Below, in pieces: positions 24,808 to 32,264 of a stretch of DNA of 37,825 nucleotides. The DNA is from Bacteroidota bacterium (GTDB lineage: Bacteria; Bacteroidota; Bacteroidia; Bacteroidales; JAAUTT01): positions 1 through 37,825 of the forward strand of contig JAJYAG010000052.1 of assembly GCA_021779665.1 (NCBI GenBank). Direction: 5' to 3'. The notes beneath the pieces are model-generated. The model saw only the letters and a program-made list of their open reading frames with translations, did not search any database and was not told the origin of the DNA. The stretch's first letter is position 1, and each line of letters opens with the position of its first letter. The translations under genes and the position numbers were made by a program.

Positions 24808-25701
24808 CTATCTTCGAAATCGTAAAAAAGTTCCAAGGGGTAACCTTCTGTTGAAAGAATCGGGAACATATATTTCTCCCGATTCCATATCAATGGGATG
24901 GTTGAAATAGCTATTGACAATATTTCCGGCAATTAGTGACGATAATCCCATGGAATAAAGGTTAAGGACAAAAAACGATTTTTGTGGCAATAATAGCTCC
25001 GAACAAAGATTTATTAACTCATCAATCTGTTGTTCCAGGATCCATTTTTCACCTTCAGGTCCGCGACCATAGGCTGGTGGATCCAAAATCAGTCCGTGAT
25101 ATTTTTTTCCGCGTTTCACCTCTCTTTTCACAAATTTAAAGGCATCATCCAAAATCCAGCGGATCCCATCCAGATTGGATTCTTTCATATTTTCATTTCC
25201 CCAGGTAAGCACCTGTTTAACCGAATCGAGATGAACCACATCTGCACCGGCGGCCTTTGCGGCTAATGATGCTCCTCCTGTGTAAGCAAACAGGTTTAAA
25301 ACACGCGGGGTTTGCTCTCCAATTTCGGTTAAAGTATCGAAAATATAATCCCAGTTTTCAGATTGTTCGGGAAATAACCCTACATGCTTGAAAGATGTTA
25401 ATCCTAACCGGAATTTAAGGTGCATACTTTTGTAATGGTACGAGATAAACCATTGCTCGGGCATCCCCTTTTTCAATCGCCATTCGCCGCGCTCGCCCTG
25501 CTCATTCTGCTTTCCGATAGTTTTATTGAGAAAAAAAGTAGCATCAGCCTTCTCCCATTCAGTTATGGGCAGATTTTTAGGCCAAACCGCCTGAGGTTCC
25601 GGTCGCCGGAGTATATAACGCCCAAATTTTTCCAGTTTTTCAAATTGCCCCGAATCTATAAGTTCATATTCGTCCCAATGCTGAGGAAATAATAATCTCA
25701 T
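24808..25701 (-). CDS. Class I SAM-dependent methyltransferase, RlmI/RlmK-like (rRNA methyltransferase family)
   Basis: The start is set at the ATG at 25701 (297 residues). A longer frame to 25761 would lie inside the upstream peptidase gene and adds no conserved sequence. The N-terminal ~130 residues contain strand-rich sequence (YELIDSGQFEKLEKFGRYIL, RRPEPQAVW). The SAM domain follows, with motif I VLNLFAYTGGASLAAKAAG, the acidic residue in VVHLDSVKQVLTW, IRWILDDAFKF and the catalytic-loop motif LILDPPAYGRGP. This pattern is that of COG1092/PF10672 enzymes, which methylate 23S rRNA cytosine (RlmI) or related RNAs. The canonical N-terminal PUA domain of RlmI is not obvious, so the exact target is open. 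It follows the M1 peptidase gene by one base and is probably translationally coupled to it. Confidence 0.85.
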   Translation of the reverse strand: MRLLFPQHWDEYELIDSGQFEKLEKFGRYILRRPEPQAVWPKNLPITEWEKADATFFLNKTIGKQNEQGERGEWRLKKGMPEQWFISYHYKSMHLKFRLGLTSFKHVGLFPEQSENWDYIFDTLTEIGEQTPRVLNLFAYTGGASLAAKAAGADVVHLDSVKQVLTWGNENMKESNLDGIRWILDDAFKFVKREVKRGKKYHGLILDPPAYGRGPEGEKWILEQQIDELINLCSELLLPQKSFFVLNLYSMGLSSLIAGNIVNSYFNHPIDMESGEIYVPDSFNRRLPLGTFLRFRR

Positions 25702-25702
25702 C

Positions 25703-27601
25703 TTAGTAAATGTTAACTTTTGTGATTTTCCTGACATATTTCTCATTTCCATTGGTGACAACCAACAAATATGTTCCTGGTTTTATCGATGTGGTATTTA
25801 AAATTACTTCTTTTCTTTTCCGGGTCAAAGTTTCATAAACAACTGAACCATTCAGCGCGAGAATTGAAATTTTCCCTTCCCTGGGTGGCTCATGGTTAAA
25901 ATAAATATTGAGGTGATGGTCAAAGGGGTTGGGATTAATTTCAAAAAAACTGTCATTGGAAGGAATTTCGGGAAGCTGGGTGATGCTTTGAACTGATTTT
26001 AACAGCCATTTGGCAGAATCGAAAAGCACATTTGTAACCGGCCTGGAAACCTTTACCCGAAACAATTGGGGATTGGTTATTTGCTCCAGCCTTATTGTTG
26101 TGTCCAAACCAGTGCCAATTAACCTGATTTCAAAAGGAGTGGAAAAAAAAGAAACACTTTTTGAACTCGGAGTTTGCTTCACATTAAGTAATAAGGAATC
26201 GTTGCTTGTTTTCCACGAAATATCAAACACCGGATATCCTTTACCATAATACCACTGGCTGAAAAACTTATCCAGGTCCAGTCCTGTGATCTGCTCTGCC
26301 ACATTTTTAAAATCATCTCCGGTTGCAGTCGAATATCTGTATTGCCTCAGGTATTCTTTTAAGGTCCTGAAGAAAAGAGAATCGTTATTTATATAGTAGC
26401 GAAGCATATGGATAATAACTGCTCCTTTTTTATAGCTCAGGTTGGTACTAAAAATCCGGCTGTCGCTGGCCGCCTCGGATGCAGGGATAAAAACCTCGCC
26501 TTCGGGTTCACGCAATGCCCTGTTTTGGGCTGAAATCATCCAGGCGTTTGCATCATCTTTTGTTCCTATGTTTTCATAAGCCAGATATTCGGCATAGGAC
26601 GCAAAACCTTCATTTACCCAGATATCCTGCCAGTTTGCGCAGGTGGTGTTATTTCCAAACCACTGGTGTGCAAGTTCATGCGATACCAGTGAATAGTCAA
26701 AGCTTATAAGCGTTGTCATTGTTTGATGTTCCATTCCGCCTCCAATGGGTGCAATACAATGCCCATATTTTTCATTTCGGAACGGATAATCGCCGAAAAG
26801 TTTACTGAAGAGTCTGATAAAATCAGCTGTCCGGTCAATGTCGGCCTTGTTAGCTTCCAAAAAACCAGGTCTGTTATAAATATAATTCTGCACCAGAACT
26901 GAATCTTTAGGACTGCTTAACCTGGAATAAAAGGAATAATCTTTATAATCGGCTACGGTATACGATATCAGGTAATAAGCTATCGGATACCGTGTTTTCC
27001 ATTGGTATTGAATTTTATTTCCCATTGGAATTGTATCCACGAGTAATCCGACTGATCCGGCTTTTCTGCCTTTGGGAATTGTAAGAAAAACCCAGCACGA
27101 ATCAGCCTTATCGGTTAGCTGTTGCTTGCAGGGGAACCAGTTTTTAGCTCCAAAAGGTTCTGATAAGGTCCAGGTAACATTTGTATTCCAGTAAATATTT
27201 TTTTCGCTCGAAACTGAAGAGAAGAAAGAATTAGAGCCTACATTTCCTTTATAATAAACTGAAACATCAAGAGCAGATCCGGAACTCATCATTCCCATAC
27301 CGCGCAAAACCAAAAGATCTGATCTGAAAACATGGCCTGCTTTTTGCTTTCCCACCACAACGGAATCAATTGTCAGCTGAGGATTAAACTCAAAAACAAG
27401 AGAATCGGTCTGTTGTTTTATTTCAACCTTCATGACTGTATTTCCGGCTACATACGTGGAAGTATCATTCACCTCAAGGTTAATAGAATAAAACTTAACA
27501 TCGTACGTTTTATACCATAATGGCTCAGCCGAATATTTAACCTGAGAATTTATGTCCAGGGCAAAACAAATGATAAGAATATATAATAAAAGCTTTTTCA
27601 T
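25703..27601 (-). CDS. Secreted M1-family metallopeptidase with type IX secretion sorting domain
   Basis: The ATG at 27601 is chosen because it begins the signal peptide MKKLLLYILIICFALDINSQ; an upstream ATG at 27622 adds only seven residues. The 632-residue protein has an N-terminal beta domain (~25-215). The gluzincin catalytic domain carries the substrate-binding GGGMEHQT (GxMEN family motif with His in place of Asn) and the zinc site H308-E309-L-A-H312 with E331 exactly 18 residues later in NEGFASY. A further domain lies near 430-540. The last ~80 residues (FEINPNPFDHHLNIYF to YVRKITKVNIY) are a T9SS type A sorting domain, ending in a GTYLLVV strand and a basic tail. The enzyme is expected outside the cell, cleaving N-terminal residues from peptides. 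Confidence 0.95.
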   Translation of the reverse strand: MKKLLLYILIICFALDINSQVKYSAEPLWYKTYDVKFYSINLEVNDTSTYVAGNTVMKVEIKQQTDSLVFEFNPQLTIDSVVVGKQKAGHVFRSDLLVLRGMGMMSSGSALDVSVYYKGNVGSNSFFSSVSSEKNIYWNTNVTWTLSEPFGAKNWFPCKQQLTDKADSCWVFLTIPKGRKAGSVGLLVDTIPMGNKIQYQWKTRYPIAYYLISYTVADYKDYSFYSRLSSPKDSVLVQNYIYNRPGFLEANKADIDRTADFIRLFSKLFGDYPFRNEKYGHCIAPIGGGMEHQTMTTLISFDYSLVSHELAHQWFGNNTTCANWQDIWVNEGFASYAEYLAYENIGTKDDANAWMISAQNRALREPEGEVFIPASEAASDSRIFSTNLSYKKGAVIIHMLRYYINNDSLFFRTLKEYLRQYRYSTATGDDFKNVAEQITGLDLDKFFSQWYYGKGYPVFDISWKTSNDSLLLNVKQTPSSKSVSFFSTPFEIRLIGTGLDTTIRLEQITNPQLFRVKVSRPVTNVLFDSAKWLLKSVQSITQLPEIPSNDSFFEINPNPFDHHLNIYFNHEPPREGKISILALNGSVVYETLTRKRKEVILNTTSIKPGTYLLVVTNGNEKYVRKITKVNIY

Positions 27602-27638
27602 GTAGGTTGCATTACGCGGCAAATTTCCTTAAAACTTA

Positions 27639-27646
27639 CAAAGTTA
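27639..27646 (-). promoter_or_regulatory. Candidate -7 box for the M1 peptidase operon
   Basis: Minus strand TAACTTTG is an exact TAnnTTTG match 37 bases before the peptidase ATG. A TTTG at the usual -33 spacing is not seen, so the call is tentative. Confidence 0.35.
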
Positions 27647-27800
27647 AAAGTTTTAATACAATGTTATGAATCGCTGATTATTTAAGTTCACTAAACATAA
27701 ACAAACCATCAATTTTTTAGTTAAAAAAATATAAAAAGCATTTAAAAATTACCGGACGTTTTTCCTTAAAATGCTATTTTTACCTTATTGAACGAAGAAC

Positions 27801-30800
27801 ATGAACGAGAATTTATTAAACGCGTTAATGGAATTGGTTGCCTTGTTCGCCAGGGTAAATAATACGCGCTTTATTGACAATGCTCATAGTTTAATAAAGA
27901 CCTACCTGGAACAAGCGGCTACAATAAAAAACAGCCGCCTCCACATTCGCAGGTTTTATGAATATTTTGAACTTTTTTCAGGTTCCGATCAGAATCAACC
28001 CATAGATGAAGCCACCCTGAAAGAAAAAATCAATTCAATTGTTAAGAAGATTAATTCTGAATTGAACGAGGAAGAACGCATTGTTTTTTTCCTGTCGTTT
28101 CTTGAATTAATTAAACTCGACAAAAAGGTTGAAACCGAAGAACTGCAGTTTGCTGAAATATTATCTCTTGAATTACACATTTCTCGCAAGGATTACAAAA
28201 ACAGTCTGATTTTTATTCTCTGCGAAGAAACAGTTGATGGTCTGGAAGAGAATCAGGATTTTTTAATGATCTCGGCACAGAAAAATAATAATTCCGACGA
28301 ACTGGAAGGTTCCTGGATTGAACAGAACCGTCCGAAGGATCGGGAAAGAAACATGTACCTGATTCGCGAAGGCCTTGAAGGCGAAGTTCTTATGCTAAGG
28401 CTGCAGGGAAGCCATTTTATTGTGGGGCGTTATTTCGGGAATCAGGTTGTGCTGCTGAATAACCGGAAATATCTGCCAGGAAATTTCTTTCTGATCGGTC
28501 AGTTCGATCAGCTTAAAATTGGGGCCGATGTTAAACTTTCGTACCAGGAAATTATAACTGGCTTCCGATCGGGGTTCCCCCACAATTTATTAAAATTCAC
28601 AGGCGAAAAAGTCAGCACCAAAGCCTCAGGAAATATTATTCACGTAGCTCCTTTTAACTTTTGTGAAGTGCCGGGGCATCTGGTCTTAGTTCTTTGCAAC
28701 AACACTACTGAAAGTAAAAATCTCTCGTTACTCTTAACCGGACAAATTCCTCTTTCCTCAGGTAAAATATGCCTGAACGGATACAATATATATTCCGATC
28801 GGTACAGAGTGCACAAAATGATTGGACTTGTGCCCCGTGAAAATATTTTCGATGAAAATGTCTCGATATTCGACAATTTTTGGTTCTCAGCACGACTTTC
28901 TTTTCCGGGTTATTCGGATGAAAAAGTTGTTCAAACGGTAAATCAGACTATACAAAACCTCGGGTTAACAGAATTCAGCCGTATTCCGATCCGAAAGCTC
29001 AATCACGGATTACCTGCGGAATATTTGAAAATTCTTATTAATACCGGGATTGAAATTATCCGCGATACTTTTGTTCTGGTACTCGATTTGCCTCTGGAAA
29101 AGCTTAACTCAACCAATGCGGAAGAATTTTGCCATATTCTGAAGTCGGAAGCGAATAAAGGAAAGCTGATATTTATTACATCCACAAACCCTGGCAATTG
29201 CATACTTAAGAAAATTGACAGGATGTGGATCTTTGATTCGGGTGGTTATATAATTTACAGGGGTTTAGCTGGTGATGCCCTGAATTATTTTCAAAATGCA
29301 GGCAATAATCTTGCAGCCGAATCGGATGTTTGCCCAATTTGCGGAAATTTAAATGCAGATCAGCTTTACCAGATTATTCACTCAAAAGTAATTGATAACC
29401 AGGGGAAAGTAACCCACAACCGCAAAACTTCGCCAGCAGAATGGCATAATATCTATAAGCGAAAAATTGAGGACTGCGAACCTCCTGCAGAAAGCAAAAA
29501 AGTTATTGCATCTTATGCCTCTTCCATACCTAATGTTAACCTTCAATTTATAGCATACTTTAAAAAACATTTTTTATCGTTAATTTCAAATCCCCTGAAA
29601 TCATTAATGGTTCTGGGAGGTGGATTACTGATTGCTTTTATGACGGCTGGGTTATTACGATACGACTGGTCGGATAATTTCCAGTTTTCTCAGCATCAGT
29701 ACCTGCCTTTATTGTTTTTTCTAAATACAATCATATGCTTTGTTACCGGATGCGTTATTGGTTTACATTTTACACTCGATGATAAAATTCATTTAGCCTA
29801 CGACCACTTTAAAAATTATAGCTTTTTCAGTTATCTCAATGTCAAATATATTCTTCTTACTTTTTTGGCGTTAATATTCAGCCTGTTTTTTACTTACATA
29901 ACCGACAGCATTAGTGGTATCACAAACTTATTTCTTGTTAACTGGCTGATTTATTTCAGTACCTTTTTTATTGGTGGCAGTATCGGACTGTTTTTAGGGT
30001 ATATTGGATATCAACTTCGCAATTCAATTTTTATAACATCCATTCTGCTGGTTTTGAACATACTTTTCAGCGGATATATGCTGCCTTACAATTCCTTACC
30101 CAAACAATTATCGTCCGACAGGTATGTACCGGCATTTGCTGAAATTTTTCCCGGTCGTTGGGCCTACGAAGCTCTTATTGTTCAGCAGGCAAAGGATAAT
30201 AAATATCAAAAAATGCTTTTCCAGGTCGAGCAACAAATTTCCGACTTAACTTTTAAGACCAATATTCTTATTCCCAAACTGCAGGAACAAGTTTACAATG
30301 CAACCCAGTCAGAGACAAAACCCTTGAACTTTCAGATTTTTTATAAGGATTTGAAAGATATTAATACCCGCTATCCTGATATTTATCCTTTCGAATTTAT
30401 GGAAGACCTGAATAAAGATACGGTGAAATCAGATGTTGTAACTGAACTTGAAGAATATATGCGTTTTGTTCAGTTTCAGTTATACGAAAAGCTTGAAACC
30501 ACCCTGGCCAGCAAAAATGAGTTACGTAAGAATATTACTGATTCTCTTGGAAAAGATAATTTCTCCAAGCTTATCAACGGTAATTTTAACGGCTCCCTGT
30601 TGATGTATGTCTCAGGGAAAAAACCTGGCAGAAATTTTATTGAAAGCAATGGGGATATTATACAAACCGACGATCCTATTTACCGGTTACCGGATAATAA
30701 CTTCGGGCGTTCTCACTTTTTTGCTCCTCAAAAATTAATGAATGGATTTTACTACGACACTACTTATTTCAATCTTTTTGCTTTATGGCTTGAAATCTTT

Positions 30801-30848
30801 CTGGTTTATATCTCGACCCTTATTCTCCGGAAAAAAACGGTTATTTAA
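27801..30848 (+). CDS. ABCG-like fused transporter with TerB-like N-terminus and degenerate ATPase motifs
   Basis: A 1015-residue protein. Residues ~1-150 form an all-helical TerB-like domain (FFLSFLELIKLDKKVETEEL). Residues ~180-260 are a beta-rich linker resembling an FHA-type fold. Residues ~270-500 have the layout of an ABC nucleotide-binding domain, but every motif has decayed. The Walker A position reads LCNNTTESKNLS (~298-309) instead of GxxGxGKS/T. The signature region reads LNHGLPAEYLK (~400-410). Walker B reads VLVLDLPLE (D429 present, catalytic Glu replaced by Leu430), and the H-loop His is missing. CPICG (511-515) follows. Five ABC-2 helices span ~595-760, then a large extracytoplasmic loop (~770-980), then a last helix. 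Bacteroidota carry intact homologs of this architecture. This copy probably does not hydrolyse ATP; a sensory or structural membrane role is inference. It overlaps the Crp/Fnr gene end by four bases. Confidence 0.87.
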   Translation: MNENLLNALMELVALFARVNNTRFIDNAHSLIKTYLEQAATIKNSRLHIRRFYEYFELFSGSDQNQPIDEATLKEKINSIVKKINSELNEEERIVFFLSFLELIKLDKKVETEELQFAEILSLELHISRKDYKNSLIFILCEETVDGLEENQDFLMISAQKNNNSDELEGSWIEQNRPKDRERNMYLIREGLEGEVLMLRLQGSHFIVGRYFGNQVVLLNNRKYLPGNFFLIGQFDQLKIGADVKLSYQEIITGFRSGFPHNLLKFTGEKVSTKASGNIIHVAPFNFCEVPGHLVLVLCNNTTESKNLSLLLTGQIPLSSGKICLNGYNIYSDRYRVHKMIGLVPRENIFDENVSIFDNFWFSARLSFPGYSDEKVVQTVNQTIQNLGLTEFSRIPIRKLNHGLPAEYLKILINTGIEIIRDTFVLVLDLPLEKLNSTNAEEFCHILKSEANKGKLIFITSTNPGNCILKKIDRMWIFDSGGYIIYRGLAGDALNYFQNAGNNLAAESDVCPICGNLNADQLYQIIHSKVIDNQGKVTHNRKTSPAEWHNIYKRKIEDCEPPAESKKVIASYASSIPNVNLQFIAYFKKHFLSLISNPLKSLMVLGGGLLIAFMTAGLLRYDWSDNFQFSQHQYLPLLFFLNTIICFVTGCVIGLHFTLDDKIHLAYDHFKNYSFFSYLNVKYILLTFLALIFSLFFTYITDSISGITNLFLVNWLIYFSTFFIGGSIGLFLGYIGYQLRNSIFITSILLVLNILFSGYMLPYNSLPKQLSSDRYVPAFAEIFPGRWAYEALIVQQAKDNKYQKMLFQVEQQISDLTFKTNILIPKLQEQVYNATQSETKPLNFQIFYKDLKDINTRYPDIYPFEFMEDLNKDTVKSDVVTELEEYMRFVQFQLYEKLETTLASKNELRKNITDSLGKDNFSKLINGNFNGSLLMYVSGKKPGRNFIESNGDIIQTDDPIYRLPDNNFGRSHFFAPQKLMNGFYYDTTYFNLFALWLEIFLVYISTLILRKKTVI

Positions 30849-31543
30849 CCTAGTTCGCTGAGGGTTTTAATAATTTTCATACTCTTAATCTCAACTTCCG
30901 AACCGTTTAGTTCTATAATCTTATCGTTTTTAAATTCGGTTAGTGTTCGTATAAAGCTTTCTTTGGTAGTACCAGCAAGCTCAGCCAGTTCTCTTCTTGT
31001 TAATGGTAAAGTATAGCTTGTATTATGAAAGATCTTTTCAGCAAAATAAAGGAGCACATCGGCAATTCTTCCCGGAAGTTGTTTGTGAGACTGACTCATA
31101 AGCCGCTCAAAAACGAACAGGTTCTCAAGGCTGATGGTGTTAATAAGCTTATTCGCAAATAGCCCGTTTTCTTTAATAATGGTTTTAAAAATATTAATAT
31201 CTGAAAAACAGATTTCGGTTGATTCAATAGCTGCTGCTGAATACTGATGAATGTCGTGTCCGAAAACGGAAGTTAACCCAAGAAAACAGTTTGGAGTTTC
31301 TATTTTAAGAATGAGAACCTTACCATTGCGGCCTTCTTTGTAGATCTTAACCAGGCCCGACTTAACATACATTATATGCGACGTTCTGGTATTCTGCAAA
31401 AATATAACATCTCTCTCCTTATAACGCACTATATTGCTGTTTTTAACTACAACATCCCTTTGTTCGTCGCTAAGAACATTCATGAAGGGCAAACTAATTT
31501 CCGTAGTCTCTGCAGCTTGTTCCTGTGAAAAATTTGAGATCAT
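30845..31543 (-). CDS. Crp/Fnr-family transcriptional regulator
   Basis: A 232-residue protein with a cyclic-nucleotide-binding-like beta roll (about 30-125: RYKERDVIFLQNTRTSHIMYVKSGLVKIYKEG), a long dimerisation helix (~130-155) and a winged helix-turn-helix (~165-215: YTLPLTRRELAELAGTTKESFIRTLTEFKNDKIIEL). The beta roll lacks the FGE-x-x-L-x(10)RSA signature of cAMP binding, and there is no N-terminal cysteine cluster of the oxygen-sensing FNR type, so its ligand is unknown. The recognition helix TTKESFIRTL matches the E-S-x-x-R type. It is divergent from the chemosensory cluster across about 260 bases and is therefore placed to control it. It converges with and overlaps the degenerate transporter gene by four bases. 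Confidence 0.93.
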   Translation of the reverse strand: MISNFSQEQAAETTEISLPFMNVLSDEQRDVVVKNSNIVRYKERDVIFLQNTRTSHIMYVKSGLVKIYKEGRNGKVLILKIETPNCFLGLTSVFGHDIHQYSAAAIESTEICFSDINIFKTIIKENGLFANKLINTISLENLFVFERLMSQSHKQLPGRIADVLLYFAEKIFHNTSYTLPLTRRELAELAGTTKESFIRTLTEFKNDKIIELNGSEVEIKSMKIIKTLSELG

Positions 31544-31805
31544 GCTTATACTGCTTTTATGTTTTAAATATACAAAATAATCTGAATTAAAGAATACCTG
31601 CGCTTAATTATAAAAATAAATTCACCATTGATTATCTGAACGTTATACAAACAGCGGTGATACAAATCATCTGGCACTGGTAATTGATCTCAATCCCAAT
31701 TCTTTTAAAATGATCACTTTCAGGGATATATTTACATATATTTTAATAATTCGATACAAATATTTAAGAGGAATTATTATCTTTAATTACGATAAACGAA
31801 TTGAC

Positions 31806-32189
31806 ATGAAAAAAAAGATAAATTCTCGCATTCTTGTGGTAGATGACTCCTCAACCAATATAGTTTTATTAGAGGCTATACTTAATGGACAGGGGTATCA
31901 GATTGAAACTGCACAGTCAGTCAAAGAAGCGCATACCATAATAAAAAAAGAACCGGTAAACCTTATATTACTCGACCTGCTGATGCCGCGTGTTAGTGGA
32001 TACGATTTTCTGAAAGAAATAAAAAGCAACGATGCCACCAAAAACATTCCGGTAATTATTGTATCGGCAGTTGCCGATCCCGAAAACAAGAAAAAATCTC
32101 TTGAAATGGGCGCATTGGACTTCGTAAATAAGCCAATTGACATTCAGGATTTTATCACGAAAGTGGACACGGTACTTAAAAACAATTGA
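31806..32189 (+). CDS. Single-domain response regulator (CheY-like)
   Basis: The ATG at 31806 is chosen; a longer frame from 31710 gives a 32-residue extension with no similarity to receivers. The 127-residue protein is a receiver domain alone: acidic pair D13/D14 in ILVVDDSS, phospho-acceptor D57 in LILLDLLMPRVSG, S87 in place of the usual Thr (IIVSAVADPE) and K109 in NKPI. No output domain is attached, so it acts by binding a partner. It is the first gene of the plus-strand chemosensory cluster, 75 bases before the coiled-coil protein. A second receiver (34475-34840) lies further along, so the cluster has two CheY-like proteins, one of which may serve as a phosphate sink (inference). Confidence 0.92.
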   Translation: MKKKINSRILVVDDSSTNIVLLEAILNGQGYQIETAQSVKEAHTIIKKEPVNLILLDLLMPRVSGYDFLKEIKSNDATKNIPVIIVSAVADPENKKKSLEMGALDFVNKPIDIQDFITKVDTVLKNN

Positions 32190-32264
32190 TTTTTTCTATC
32201 ATTATTTGCTAACCTATATAACCTGAATGCGAGTATTCACGTATAGGAATTATTCCAATAAAAC

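Noticed and set aside
24582-24932. Minus-strand 116-residue frame overlapping the HNH gene
   Set aside because: It is antisense to the NUMOD4/HNH gene and the methyltransferase end and has no domain signature.
31710-31805. N-terminal extension of the first response regulator
   Set aside because: Residues before the ATG at 31806 are hydrophobic or basic with no receiver similarity; the receiver fold begins directly after the later start.
31544-31805. FNR-type half sites (TTGAT-like) near 31637 and 31685
   Set aside because: The matches lack the second half site at the proper spacing, so I do not call a Crp/Fnr operator.
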